Shown here: positions 53,359-60,581 of the stretch, piece by piece
How positions within the stretch are numbered: position 1 is the first letter of the stretch
Layout of the letters: the number at the start of each line of letters is the position of its first letter
From: Asticcacaulis sp. EMRT-3
GTDB taxonomy: Bacteria > Pseudomonadota > Alphaproteobacteria > Caulobacterales > Caulobacteraceae
Length of the DNA stretch: 64,000 bases
Assembly: GCF_030027245.1 (NCBI RefSeq)
Contig: NZ_JASERT010000001.1
Span: 1,261,001-1,325,000, forward strand
Direction: 5' to 3'
Made by a program: the position numbers and the translations under genes
Notes under the pieces: generated by a model
Seen by the model: the letters and a program-made list of their open reading frames with translations, nothing else
What the model was told of the DNA's origin: nothing
Databases searched by the model: none

Positions 53359-54351
53359 GTGAATCACCACTTAGCTTATAAAACGCCTAGCGGAGAAGCA
53401 TGGTGTGGCGATTCTCTCGATTTGCTCAAGGGCTTGCCCGATGGCAGCGTCAATCTGGTCATCACTTCGCCTCCATTCGCACTCCAGCGAAAAAAGGAAT
53501 ACGGTAACCGCGACCAGCACGAGTACGTCGAATGGCTTTCGGAATTCGCTAACTTGGTTCGCCAAAAGCTTAAAGACGATGGCAGCTTCGTTTTGGATCT
53601 TGGAGGGGCATACCAAAAAGGGGTTCCTTCACGGAGCTTATACAATTTCCGTATCCCAATTAAGTTTTGCGATGATCTGGGCTTTTTCTTAGCCGAGGAT
53701 TTTTATTGGTATAACCCGGCCAAACTTCCGAGTCCGATAGAATGGGTCAATAAACGCAAAATCAGGGCCAAGGACGCTGTTAATAATGTCTGGTGGTTTA
53801 GTAAAACTGAATGGCCAAAAGCGGATGTGTCGAAAGTGCTGGCTCCATACAGTGAGCGCATGAAAAAATTGATTGAAGACCCGAGCGCCTTTTACTCCCC
53901 CAAGGATCGACCAAGCGGCCACGTGATCAGTGACGGTTTTGGGCGCGACAACGGAGGAGCTATTCCCTCAAATCTACTACAAATCCCCAACACTGACAGT
54001 AATGGCGGTTATCTTCGTGGTTGCAAGGCTGTTGCCACTAAGGGCCACCCGGCTCGGTTTCCTGCTAAACTTCCCGAATTTTTTATCAAATTCTTGACAG
54101 AGCCCGGCGATCTCGTTGTGGATATATTTGCAGGCTCCAACACTACTGGTCGGGTAGCAGAGGATCTAGGGAGGCGCTGGCGCGCGTATGAATTGAGTTC
54201 AGAATATCTCGCCGCATCCGCTTTCCGTTTCCTCGATAAGAACACGCCAACTGCGCGACTATTAGAAGTTCACGCAGCCATTTCTGCGGGAGAAACGTTA
54301 GACCTCCGATCAGAAGCGGGCCTTCTAGGATTAGAGCGGTCTGCATTCTGA
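53359..54351 (+). CDS. DNA N4-cytosine methyltransferase, PvuII type
   Basis: A 330-residue methyltransferase of the beta class: the catalytic motif (ITSPPFALQRKKEYGN) is near the N-terminus and the SAM motif (VVDIFAGSNTTGRVAEDLGR) near the C-terminus. It would protect the endonuclease's sites by N4-methylation of a cytosine. The start is a GTG preceded by GGGAG at 53347-53351. The last residues (LERSAF) are read from a 115-bp dispersed repeat, which begins at 54332 and provides the stop TGA, so the native C-terminus has been replaced or trimmed. Confidence 0.93.
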   Translation: MNHHLAYKTPSGEAWCGDSLDLLKGLPDGSVNLVITSPPFALQRKKEYGNRDQHEYVEWLSEFANLVRQKLKDDGSFVLDLGGAYQKGVPSRSLYNFRIPIKFCDDLGFFLAEDFYWYNPAKLPSPIEWVNKRKIRAKDAVNNVWWFSKTEWPKADVSKVLAPYSERMKKLIEDPSAFYSPKDRPSGHVISDGFGRDNGGAIPSNLLQIPNTDSNGGYLRGCKAVATKGHPARFPAKLPEFFIKFLTEPGDLVVDIFAGSNTTGRVAEDLGRRWRAYELSSEYLAASAFRFLDKNTPTARLLEVHAAISAGETLDLRSEAGLLGLERSAF

Positions 54352-54446
54352 TTGAATCGGTCAAAGGAATGCAACCCGCTCTACATTTTACGTTTTTCCG
54401 CATCTCGCATTCAATTTGTAAGTCAAATTAAACGCTCGTTGCTCTA
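54332..54446. repeat. 115-bp TAGAGC-type dispersed repeat, copy 3 (inverted)
   Basis: It starts TAGAGCGGTCTGCATTCTGA and ends AACGCTCGTTGCTCTA, the reverse orientation of copies at 16805 and 44262. It overlaps the end of the methyltransferase gene by 20 bases. Its presence in the island shows that the family also spreads into horizontally acquired DNA. Confidence 0.88.
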
Positions 54447-54769
54447 GCGGCAGAGTAACAGACTATTGCAATATAAGGAAAAATAGTGGTGCCTGGAGCC
54501 GGAACCACATTAGATCGACAATATATTGATTTTCATTGCGAATTCCCAATGTGGTTTTGCTACGTAACCCAGTGAGTAACCCCGTCCCCGGAACATAAAA
54601 AAATGGGCGAGATGCGTGCAAATTGGGAATCCAATAGAGCCGCTTTTTGATCGAAAATTCGACCGCCGCGCGCGCCCAAAATCGCTCGTTTTAGGCGACT
54701 CAAATTTACGTCGCGTAACCCCTGCTCTAAACCCGCCGACGAAACTGATTCTGCGGTAAAGAGACACTT
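54447..54769. other. Gene-free stretch before the unknown gene at 54770
   Basis: No supported gene. An 85-codon open frame on the minus strand (54510-54767) has an improbable Arg/Phe-rich composition. The word GTAACCC occurs three times (54564-54582 region and 54715). The stretch is less GC-rich than the chromosome and probably holds the promoter of the next gene. Confidence 0.4.
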
Positions 54770-55408
54770 ATGAGCCTAGGGAAGATGGAACTGGTTGAGC
54801 AGGCACTGGCGGCGCTGCTGGAGGTGTCCGACGACGAAGACTACGCCAAGGGCGTTTTAGCGCTTTTTCAGCTCTCAAGTATCGCGGGAGACAAGTGGCT
54901 CAATGAATTAAATATCCATCCTGCGCCTGGCGAATTTCTTGATCGCGAGGAAGTTTTAAATCTAAAAAATGAAAACATAAACAACGTTTTTCAAATGATG
55001 TCGTCGGCCGACATTCTAAAACTTGAGCTCCTTTCGGTAACGATAATGCCGCCGAGGTTTAAGCAGCTATTTAAAGTCATTTATCACGCCTTTTATATGG
55101 GAATGGCGTTTGGGTACATTAACCCGGATTTTGTTTTGAAGCACAATCTCATTGTAAAGGGTCTTGAACACAGGGCTTCCCGGCAAAAGTCCCAGTCCGA
55201 AACGGTCGCCAAATTGACGGCATGGCACGAGCCCGCAAAGGCAGCCTTTTACGAGGTGCGAGCGAATTTTCCTCACCTCAAATCAGCCCGAAGGATCACA
55301 GACGCAATAATCAGGCGGTACAATATTCAAGGCATGTTACCCGGCGCGTTGTACGACCTCGTTCTGCAATGGCAGAAGGAAGCAGAAAAGAAAGAGCCGG
55401 TCACCTGA
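54770..55408 (+). CDS. Hypothetical protein of the defence island
   Basis: A 212-residue, mostly helical soluble protein that I do not recognise. It is acidic at the N-terminus (ALAALLEVSDDEDYAKGVLALF), has a middle segment FKVIYHAFYMGMAFGYINPDF and a basic C-terminal half (GLEHRASRQKSQSETVAKL, RRITDAIIRRYNIQGMLP). No signal peptide or clear membrane helix. Codon use and GC are lower than for the chromosomal genes, consistent with transfer. It lies between the PvuII-like system and the AbiE pair, so a role in defence or in the mobile element is possible but unproved. Confidence 0.65.
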   Translation: MSLGKMELVEQALAALLEVSDDEDYAKGVLALFQLSSIAGDKWLNELNIHPAPGEFLDREEVLNLKNENINNVFQMMSSADILKLELLSVTIMPPRFKQLFKVIYHAFYMGMAFGYINPDFVLKHNLIVKGLEHRASRQKSQSETVAKLTAWHEPAKAAFYEVRANFPHLKSARRITDAIIRRYNIQGMLPGALYDLVLQWQKEAEKKEPVT

Positions 55409-55460
55409 AGGCGAAGGCGTCGTGTGCAGTGCAGTCAGTACTGGCGCCAGCCGCGGAGCG

Positions 55461-55510
55461 TCCGTATTTCTCCCATAAGCGAGAAAAATGTCCGCATTTC
55501 TCCCGTAAGC
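55461..55510. repeat. Direct repeat between the unknown gene and abiEii
   Basis: TCCGTATTTCTCCCATAAGC (55461-55480) and TCCGCATTTCTCCCGTAAGC (55491-55510) differ at two positions and are 30 bases apart. They lie between convergent genes. Confidence 0.6.
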
Positions 55511-55523
55511 TTGAATACCACGG

Positions 55524-56444
55524 TTATAGGGCGAGCTTGTCGGCCAGGGCACGGTAGTGACCCGCGTGCTTGTCGGGGTCACTTCGCAGCAAGCCGCGTA
55601 TATGCATGAGCTTCCACTGGGCGGACGGCATGTTCTGCAATTCCGCAATGTCGATAAGGGACCAGTCGGGTTCGCCACGCTTGAAGCTCAGCAAGAATGC
55701 CTTGTCCTGGTCCGTCAGCGCCACCTTTATCGCGTCATTCAGGCGCGTTCGCGTTGCTACGAAGTCATCATAGCTGAAGGGCGTGAAGGCCATGCCGGCA
55801 AACTGATTTTCAAACGCTTCGTGCTGATCCTTGGGCGTCGAGAGCAGGATTTCATTGATTGGCCTTTTTCCGCTCAGCAGGCAAACGATCATACCCAGCT
55901 TGATTTCAGGCGTCAGCCCTTCGTTGTTGAGCAGATGATGAACGTCGAACAGGTCGCGCGGGTGCTGGCGATCCAGGGCCGCGACAAGTTTGCCGCCGTA
56001 AAGTTCGCCATGCGAGACAACCGGCATTTCAACGAAGGCTTCAAACTCGGTCTGCACTGATTCAGTGCAGGCCATGAGGCGCGGCGCAAACACATGGCCG
56101 CGCAGCGTCGTGTTGACCTCAATTTTGATGTGAGTGCGTTGAAATTGGCAGTGAAGTTTCGCGTCGTTGCCTTCCTTTTGCGGAACGGGCGTCACCTTGA
56201 TCCCTGCCTGGAGCCGCTCGATCCTACCCTTCAGCCGAAATAGCGCGGTGTCGATATTGGCGAGGGCCGTTGCGCGATCATCGAAGGGCAAATAGGTCAG
56301 GTCGATATCGACCGAGAGCCGGGGCATGTCGCGTTCAAAAAGATTGATCGCCGTACCGCCTTTGAGGGCAAAAACCTCTTCTTGCGCGACCAAGGGCAAG
56401 ACCCGCAGCAGCAATCTTACCTGGTCCTTGTAGGCTTCATTCAT
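55524..56444 (-). CDS. AbiEii/AbiGii-type nucleotidyltransferase toxin
   Basis: A 306-residue protein with the nucleotidyltransferase motifs FALKGGTAINLFERDMPRLS and VDIDLTYLP (GG...S and DxD), followed by EVNTTLRGH and GELYGGKLVAALDRQHPRDLFDVHHLL, as in AbiEii and the MenT toxins. These type IV toxins add nucleotides to tRNA or bind GTP and cause abortive infection. It begins eight bases inside the end of the antitoxin gene. All motifs look intact. Confidence 0.88.
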   Translation of the reverse strand: MNEAYKDQVRLLLRVLPLVAQEEVFALKGGTAINLFERDMPRLSVDIDLTYLPFDDRATALANIDTALFRLKGRIERLQAGIKVTPVPQKEGNDAKLHCQFQRTHIKIEVNTTLRGHVFAPRLMACTESVQTEFEAFVEMPVVSHGELYGGKLVAALDRQHPRDLFDVHHLLNNEGLTPEIKLGMIVCLLSGKRPINEILLSTPKDQHEAFENQFAGMAFTPFSYDDFVATRTRLNDAIKVALTDQDKAFLLSFKRGEPDWSLIDIAELQNMPSAQWKLMHIRGLLRSDPDKHAGHYRALADKLAL

Positions 56445-57207
56445 GTTTCACCAGGTCTTCAGGCAGGATCAGGCCGTATTTAGAATCATAGAGTCCCGTC
56501 CGAGCTAGGCTACGATCTCCCTTGCCGAGATATATCGTCGCCATGTTCAAATTTTTGAAAACCGGGAGCGCGGCTTTTTCTGCCATGTACAGAAACAACC
56601 GTTTGACCTTCACGGACTTGCAGGCTTCGAGAAGTTCCTGCACCAGTTTGGGGCGCAGATTCAATAGCCCTTGGGCTATCTCATAGCATTCCACCAGGTC
56701 GGCCTTTTCCGGGCTCAGATACAGACATTCGAGTATCGCCCTTTCAAGCGTGGATATCCGAACATCTATGTTGCCATAACTATGAACCGTCAGGCCTATG
56801 TCTTCCGGCAGCAAGTTTGTAGCGGCATGGTGGACCGGACTTTGCCAATCATAGCCCACAAACCATTTTGGCAACCGGGTGTTCGGGGGCGTGAACAGGT
56901 AAACCGTCTCGTGTCCCATGCGGAGGTAATGGGATGCACCATGCGCGGATATAGCCGTAAGCGCGCCGACATGGACAGGCAGTTTCAACTGAGTTTGCAA
57001 ACTGTGGACGGCGCCAAACCATTGAACTTTTTCCGAAGGTCTCTTGAAGGCGGCGCTGCCGAGCGGCACTATCCATCGGCTGCGGACATAGCGCTGGGTA
57101 AGCTGTGGGGAGACGTTCAGGGCATTAAGCCATGCGGATGTCGCCACCGTTTCAGGTAGCCAGCTATCCAGAACGCTCCTTAACTTTCCTGTATTTTCTA
57201 AATCCAT
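56437..57207 (-). CDS. AbiEi-type antitoxin and repressor
   Basis: A 256-residue protein with an N-terminal helical, winged-helix-like domain (SAWLNALNVSPQLTQRYVRSRWIVPLG) and a C-terminal AbiEi domain (ISTLERAILECLYLSPEKADLVECYEIAQGLLNLRPKLVQELLEAC). It represses its own operon and neutralises the toxin encoded next. The gene order antitoxin-toxin with overlap is that of AbiE systems. The probable operator is at 57228-57266. Confidence 0.85.
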   Translation of the reverse strand: MDLENTGKLRSVLDSWLPETVATSAWLNALNVSPQLTQRYVRSRWIVPLGSAAFKRPSEKVQWFGAVHSLQTQLKLPVHVGALTAISAHGASHYLRMGHETVYLFTPPNTRLPKWFVGYDWQSPVHHAATNLLPEDIGLTVHSYGNIDVRISTLERAILECLYLSPEKADLVECYEIAQGLLNLRPKLVQELLEACKSVKVKRLFLYMAEKAALPVFKNLNMATIYLGKGDRSLARTGLYDSKYGLILPEDLVKHE

Positions 57208-57227
57208 AGTATATTTTTATCACATTT

Positions 57228-57266
57228 TTCAATGTATTCCAATGGCCTCGCATGGGGCACATTGAA
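57228..57266. promoter_or_regulatory. Inverted repeat upstream of the AbiE operon
   Basis: TTCAATGT (57228-57235) and ACATTGAA (57259-57266) are a perfect inverted repeat 21 bases before the antitoxin start. AbiEi proteins are known to bind inverted repeats in their promoter. The remaining gap to 57437 is AT-rich and shows no gene. Confidence 0.55.
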
Positions 57267-57437
57267 TTGAAAGATATTAATATACCCAAAGTATATAAAT
57301 ATTATGAATTATAATACGCTCGCCCCCCCTTTCGCGAGCTAGAAAATTTCCGATCCGGTAATGCACGGGTAAATACGAGGCTATCCGCTTGTGCTTCCCT
57401 TTAGGCGCTGAACTACCTCAGCATAAAGGAGACGCAG

Positions 57438-57626
57438 ATGTTTGATAACAAGGACGAAGCCAAGAAAAGACAGGCCCTGTCTGTCGCCGATTTTTGTCGT
57501 GACTACGGTATAAGCCCAACGACATTTTACGCCCAGGTCAAGCTCGGCAAGCTGGCCATTTTGAAAATGGGCCGTCGAACCTTGATCGCCCAGGCCGAAG
57601 CCGAACGCTGGCTGAATAGCCTCTAA
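57438..57626 (+). CDS. Small helix-turn-helix (excisionase/AlpA-like) DNA-binding protein
   Basis: A 62-residue protein: LSVADFCRDYGISPTTFYAQVKLGKLAILKMGRRTLI is a MerR-type helix-turn-helix as in excisionases and plasmid regulators, ending in the common EAERWLNSL. AAAGGAGA is a strong ribosome site. It is the first gene of the conjugation-linked block and may control it or act in excision of the element. Confidence 0.72.
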   Translation: MFDNKDEAKKRQALSVADFCRDYGISPTTFYAQVKLGKLAILKMGRRTLIAQAEAERWLNSL

Positions 57627-57684
57627 CCCAATCCCCCCCTCCCACAATTTAAGCCGCCCCTTTTGGGGCCAAAGGATCATCCCC

Positions 57685-58116
57685 ATGGAAAATCCTCAAG
57701 GCACCCCCATGCCTGAACATTCTGTTGCCGCCTTCGAGTACAAGGCCCACGGTTTCAAAATCCCCTTCGTCGTGGCATCCCACCGACACCGTGAAGGTAG
57801 TTGGCGCGCGTGCTTTGTCTGGCACCGCCAGCATGACCAGCGCCTGCGGTCCCAACTGCTGTTTTGTTTCAAGGCATGGGTGCGGACAGAACTTCAAGTC
57901 TCCAACCTCAAGAGCATCCAGTTCTTCGCCGTCAAAATCGACGATGCGGGCCGGGTGTCGCGGTTCAAAGTCATCGGCGCACACCGGGATTTAGGGCACC
58001 TGTTCCCAGTGTTCTTCCTGCCGTTCGCCATATCCAAAATGGTCAAGCCAGCCGCCCAGCGTCTCCAGCGCGAGATTTCCGAACAGACCGTAGAGGCCGC
58101 AAATGACAACGCCTGA
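57685..58116 (+). CDS. Hypothetical protein upstream of the conjugation module
   Basis: A 143-residue protein I do not recognise. It has basic segments (VVASHRHREGSWRACFVWHRQHDQ), a hydrophobic region near the end (LGHLFPVFFLPFAISKMV) and an ending EAANDNA. AAGGA lies 10 bases before the start. The next reading frame begins inside its last codons. Same strand and high GC as the transfer genes downstream, so likely part of the same plasmid-type block. Confidence 0.6.
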   Translation: MENPQGTPMPEHSVAAFEYKAHGFKIPFVVASHRHREGSWRACFVWHRQHDQRLRSQLLFCFKAWVRTELQVSNLKSIQFFAVKIDDAGRVSRFKVIGAHRDLGHLFPVFFLPFAISKMVKPAAQRLQREISEQTVEAANDNA

Positions 58117-58357
58117 TCTTGCTGCGCGCCGTCCCGGTCAAGCCGGGGGAAAGCCCCAAAAGGCAAATACCAGAGCCAAGAATATCAGGAAGAAGATGGG
58201 GATAGTAATGTCACACCATACGCACACGTCTTTGGTTAAATTTCAAATACTTAAATGTATGCGCAGCGCTTACGGTCAGGTGGCTTTTCTTAAAATGCCA
58301 ACTATCGCAACGGGTTGGACGTATGCGTTGCGCATACGCATGACAGGCCCGTCATGA
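58103..58357 (+). CDS. Possible small basic protein over the putative oriT, doubtful
   Basis: An 84-codon frame that overlaps the preceding gene by 14 bases and the next by four (ATGA). The N-terminal part is basic (RRPGQAGGKPQKANTRAKNIRKK). No family is recognised, and the region contains repeated palindromes suited to a transfer origin, so the frame may be chance. Confidence 0.28.
   Translation: MTTPDLAARRPGQAGGKPQKANTRAKNIRKKMGIVMSHHTHTSLVKFQILKCMRSAYGQVAFLKMPTIATGWTYALRIRMTGPS
58257..58338. promoter_or_regulatory. Two related 18-bp palindromic sites, oriT or operator candidates
   Basis: GTATGCGCAGCGCTTACG (58257-58274) and GTATGCGTTGCGCATACG (58321-58338) match at 15 of 18 positions and are 64 bases apart. 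The second forms CGTATGCG-TTG-CGCATACG with its preceding C. They lie directly before the trwA-like gene, the place of oriT in R388-type systems, where TrwA-like proteins bind repeats and repress transcription. No nic site could be identified by eye. Confidence 0.5.
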
Positions 58358-58755
58358 CCTCCCGACATCCGTTTTCGATCCGCATAAGCCTCCGCCAAAA
58401 GGCAATGATCGAGGCCTACGGAGCCGCCTTGGGCCTCGATTTGTACCAGACCGGTGTTCGGGTCTTTGAAGCGGGCCTCGCCTCGCTGATAATGCCGGGA
58501 GCCGTGGCGACGAGTACCAGCGCCGACCTCACCGACGCCCTGGGTGACATCAGCGCCGCCGTCAGGCGCATGGAGGCCATGACCGACCGCGCCCTGTTCA
58601 CGGCGGTCTGCGCCTATGTCTACGCCCAGCGCACCGCCCTTAAGGGCGAAGCCGATCCCACCAAAATCAACCAGGCTTTAGCGGCAGAGGCCGCCGAAGC
58701 CTATTCGCGCCAGAAAAAGTTGGCCCAAAAAACACCGACAAGCGACCAATCATGA
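58354..58755 (+). CDS. Relaxosome accessory protein, TrwA-like (ribbon-helix-helix)
   Basis: A 133-residue protein. The N-terminus (SRHPFSIRISLRQKAMIEAYGAALGLDLYQTGVRVFEAGL) fits a ribbon-helix-helix DNA-binding domain, followed by an alanine-rich helical part. Its position before a coupling protein and a MobF relaxase is that of trwA in plasmid R388. It would bind oriT and the operon promoter. It overlaps the next gene by four bases. I start at MTSRHPF, not at the ATG at 58315 inside the palindrome. Assignment is mainly by context. Confidence 0.65.
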   Translation: MTSRHPFSIRISLRQKAMIEAYGAALGLDLYQTGVRVFEAGLASLIMPGAVATSTSADLTDALGDISAAVRRMEAMTDRALFTAVCAYVYAQRTALKGEADPTKINQALAAEAAEAYSRQKKLAQKTPTSDQS

Positions 58756-60581
58756 AAAACGTGCTCGAAAACCTGCAACGCGGCCAAGGGCTGCAAAACC
58801 TCAACCTTGCCGCCGCCACTCACAGGCTCAGAGGCTATGCCATCATTCTGCTGGCATCGACCTGCCTGTGTGCCTTCGGAGCCGTGAAGGCGTTCGTATC
58901 GTCTGACGATCAGGCTCTGACCGGCGACTACGCCCATGCCGCGTTCATGGACTGGCTTGTCGGCAAAACGGCCGAGCCGCCCAAAGTCAATATCACCATC
59001 GGCAAGGACCAGGTGCCCATCCGTGTGTCGATTATTCTCGCCAGCCCCGACTATCAGCACAGCGCCCATGTGTTCGAACTTTTCGCCAGCCTTGGTGCGA
59101 TGGCCGGTACAGCCTTGGGCCTTGCCGGGTGCTACGGCTGGACCCGGTGGCTATCAGCGACCGGCGAAGAACTCGTCCAGGACGATGTTTTGCGCGGCAC
59201 GCACATCGTCAGCGAACAAGCTTTAGCCCGACATACCCAAGGGCTTGCCGGCGCGCATCCAGTCAGGATCGGCACCGTAGCGTGGCCGTCCAACATGGAG
59301 ACCCGCCACGCGGCGCTTATCGGCACGACCGGCGCTGGCAAGACAACCGTCCTGCGTCAAATGTTGAACGCCATTGAGGCAAGAGGCGATTGCGCCATTG
59401 TCTATGACACCAGCGGCGAATTCGTCGCGCATTATTATAACCCGTCGCGCGGCGATATGATCCTCAATCCATTCGATGAACGCGGCACATACTGGAACCC
59501 GTTCAGTGAAATCAGCCACCCCGCCGACGCCGACCGTATTGCCGCACAACTGATCACCGATTCCGGCTCCAAGGAGGACAGCGTCTGGACCACGGCGGGC
59601 CGGAACCTGCTGGCCAACATGATGCGAACCCTATGGCAGGAGGGTAAGACCGACATTGCCGACCTGATCGGGGCCGTTCAGTCCATGTCGAAAGACGACC
59701 TGAAGGTCTGGCTTCAGGATACCTCATCGTCGCGCATCTTTGCCGAGGATGCCGACCGGGCGACAGGATCGGTCTTGTTCATGCTGACCAAGGCCGCCGC
59801 GATTCTGCAGTATCTGCGCTCAGGGCCAGGTGATGGCGGATCGTTCAGCTTCCGCGCCTTCTTCAAGGGGTTGGACGCCGTACCAGGTCGCAAGCCCTGG
59901 GTCTTCGTTCAGCGCAAAGAGGATTATTTCGAGGCGATGAAGCCGCTCATGGCTTGCTGGCTGGATTGCGCCGCCACGTCCATTCTTGGGCTGGAGGTGA
60001 GCAAGGCCCGCCGCGTATGGATGTTGCTGGACGAACTGCCCGACATTCCCAGGGTCGATCAGCTACTACGGCTCTTGCCACAGGGCCGGAAGTTCGGCGC
60101 GTCCGTCGTCATCACATTCCAGAGCATAGGCCAGATGCACGACCGCTATGGACGCGAGGGGGCCGAAGCCATGTTGGGTTGCGCCAATACCAAGTTGTTT
60201 TTGCAGACCATCGACTCCGATACGCGGCTTTGGATCAGCAAGACGCTTGGCGATGTTGAAATTGAAATCCGCGCCGCCACCGACAATATGGATTTTGAGC
60301 ACGGCAAGGGCCGAACCAGCCTTGGCACCACCCGCCAGCTTAGGCCCGCCGTTATCGAATCCCAACTTAGGCTTCCGCCACACACCGGCTATCTGCAATT
60401 GCCGGACGGTTTGCCGATTGCCCTGATCCGGTTGAGCAATGGCCACATCATAGCCCGTAGCGAACCAGGTCATGCCGCCTTCATCCCCGGCGACATTGCC
60501 GACACCTATTGGGGCCGCAAAAAGCGCCATGACAATGACGACGACGAGTCGCCTGTCTTGCCGACCGGGGGGCCGGTCTGA
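58752..60581 (+). CDS. Type IV coupling protein (TrwB/TraD family ATPase)
   Basis: A 609-residue hexameric DNA-pumping ATPase of the inner membrane. Two N-terminal membrane helices (YAIILLASTCLCAFGAVKAF and LFASLGAMAGTALGLAGCYGW) flank a periplasmic loop. Walker A is LIGTTGAGKTTVLRQML and Walker B is RRVWMLLDELPDIP; GASVVITFQSIGQMHDRYG is a family motif. It recruits the relaxase-DNA complex to the secretion channel. It overlaps the genes on both sides (ATGA, TGATG), so the three are translationally coupled. The rest of the type IV secretion genes are not in the window. Confidence 0.92.
   Translation: MKNVLENLQRGQGLQNLNLAAATHRLRGYAIILLASTCLCAFGAVKAFVSSDDQALTGDYAHAAFMDWLVGKTAEPPKVNITIGKDQVPIRVSIILASPDYQHSAHVFELFASLGAMAGTALGLAGCYGWTRWLSATGEELVQDDVLRGTHIVSEQALARHTQGLAGAHPVRIGTVAWPSNMETRHAALIGTTGAGKTTVLRQMLNAIEARGDCAIVYDTSGEFVAHYYNPSRGDMILNPFDERGTYWNPFSEISHPADADRIAAQLITDSGSKEDSVWTTAGRNLLANMMRTLWQEGKTDIADLIGAVQSMSKDDLKVWLQDTSSSRIFAEDADRATGSVLFMLTKAAAILQYLRSGPGDGGSFSFRAFFKGLDAVPGRKPWVFVQRKEDYFEAMKPLMACWLDCAATSILGLEVSKARRVWMLLDELPDIPRVDQLLRLLPQGRKFGASVVITFQSIGQMHDRYGREGAEAMLGCANTKLFLQTIDSDTRLWISKTLGDVEIEIRAATDNMDFEHGKGRTSLGTTRQLRPAVIESQLRLPPHTGYLQLPDGLPIALIRLSNGHIIARSEPGHAAFIPGDIADTYWGRKKRHDNDDDESPVLPTGGPV

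Noticed and set aside
54483..54530. tRNA-like or attachment-site-like sequence TGGTGCCTGGAGCCGGAACC
   Set aside because: It resembles the 3' end of a tRNA on the minus strand but lacks a T-loop (TTCGA) and any cloverleaf, and no matching second copy was seen as a direct repeat.
55461..55510. CRISPR-like repeat spacing
   Set aside because: Only two 20-bp units with 10 bases between them and no cas genes; listed as a simple repeat.
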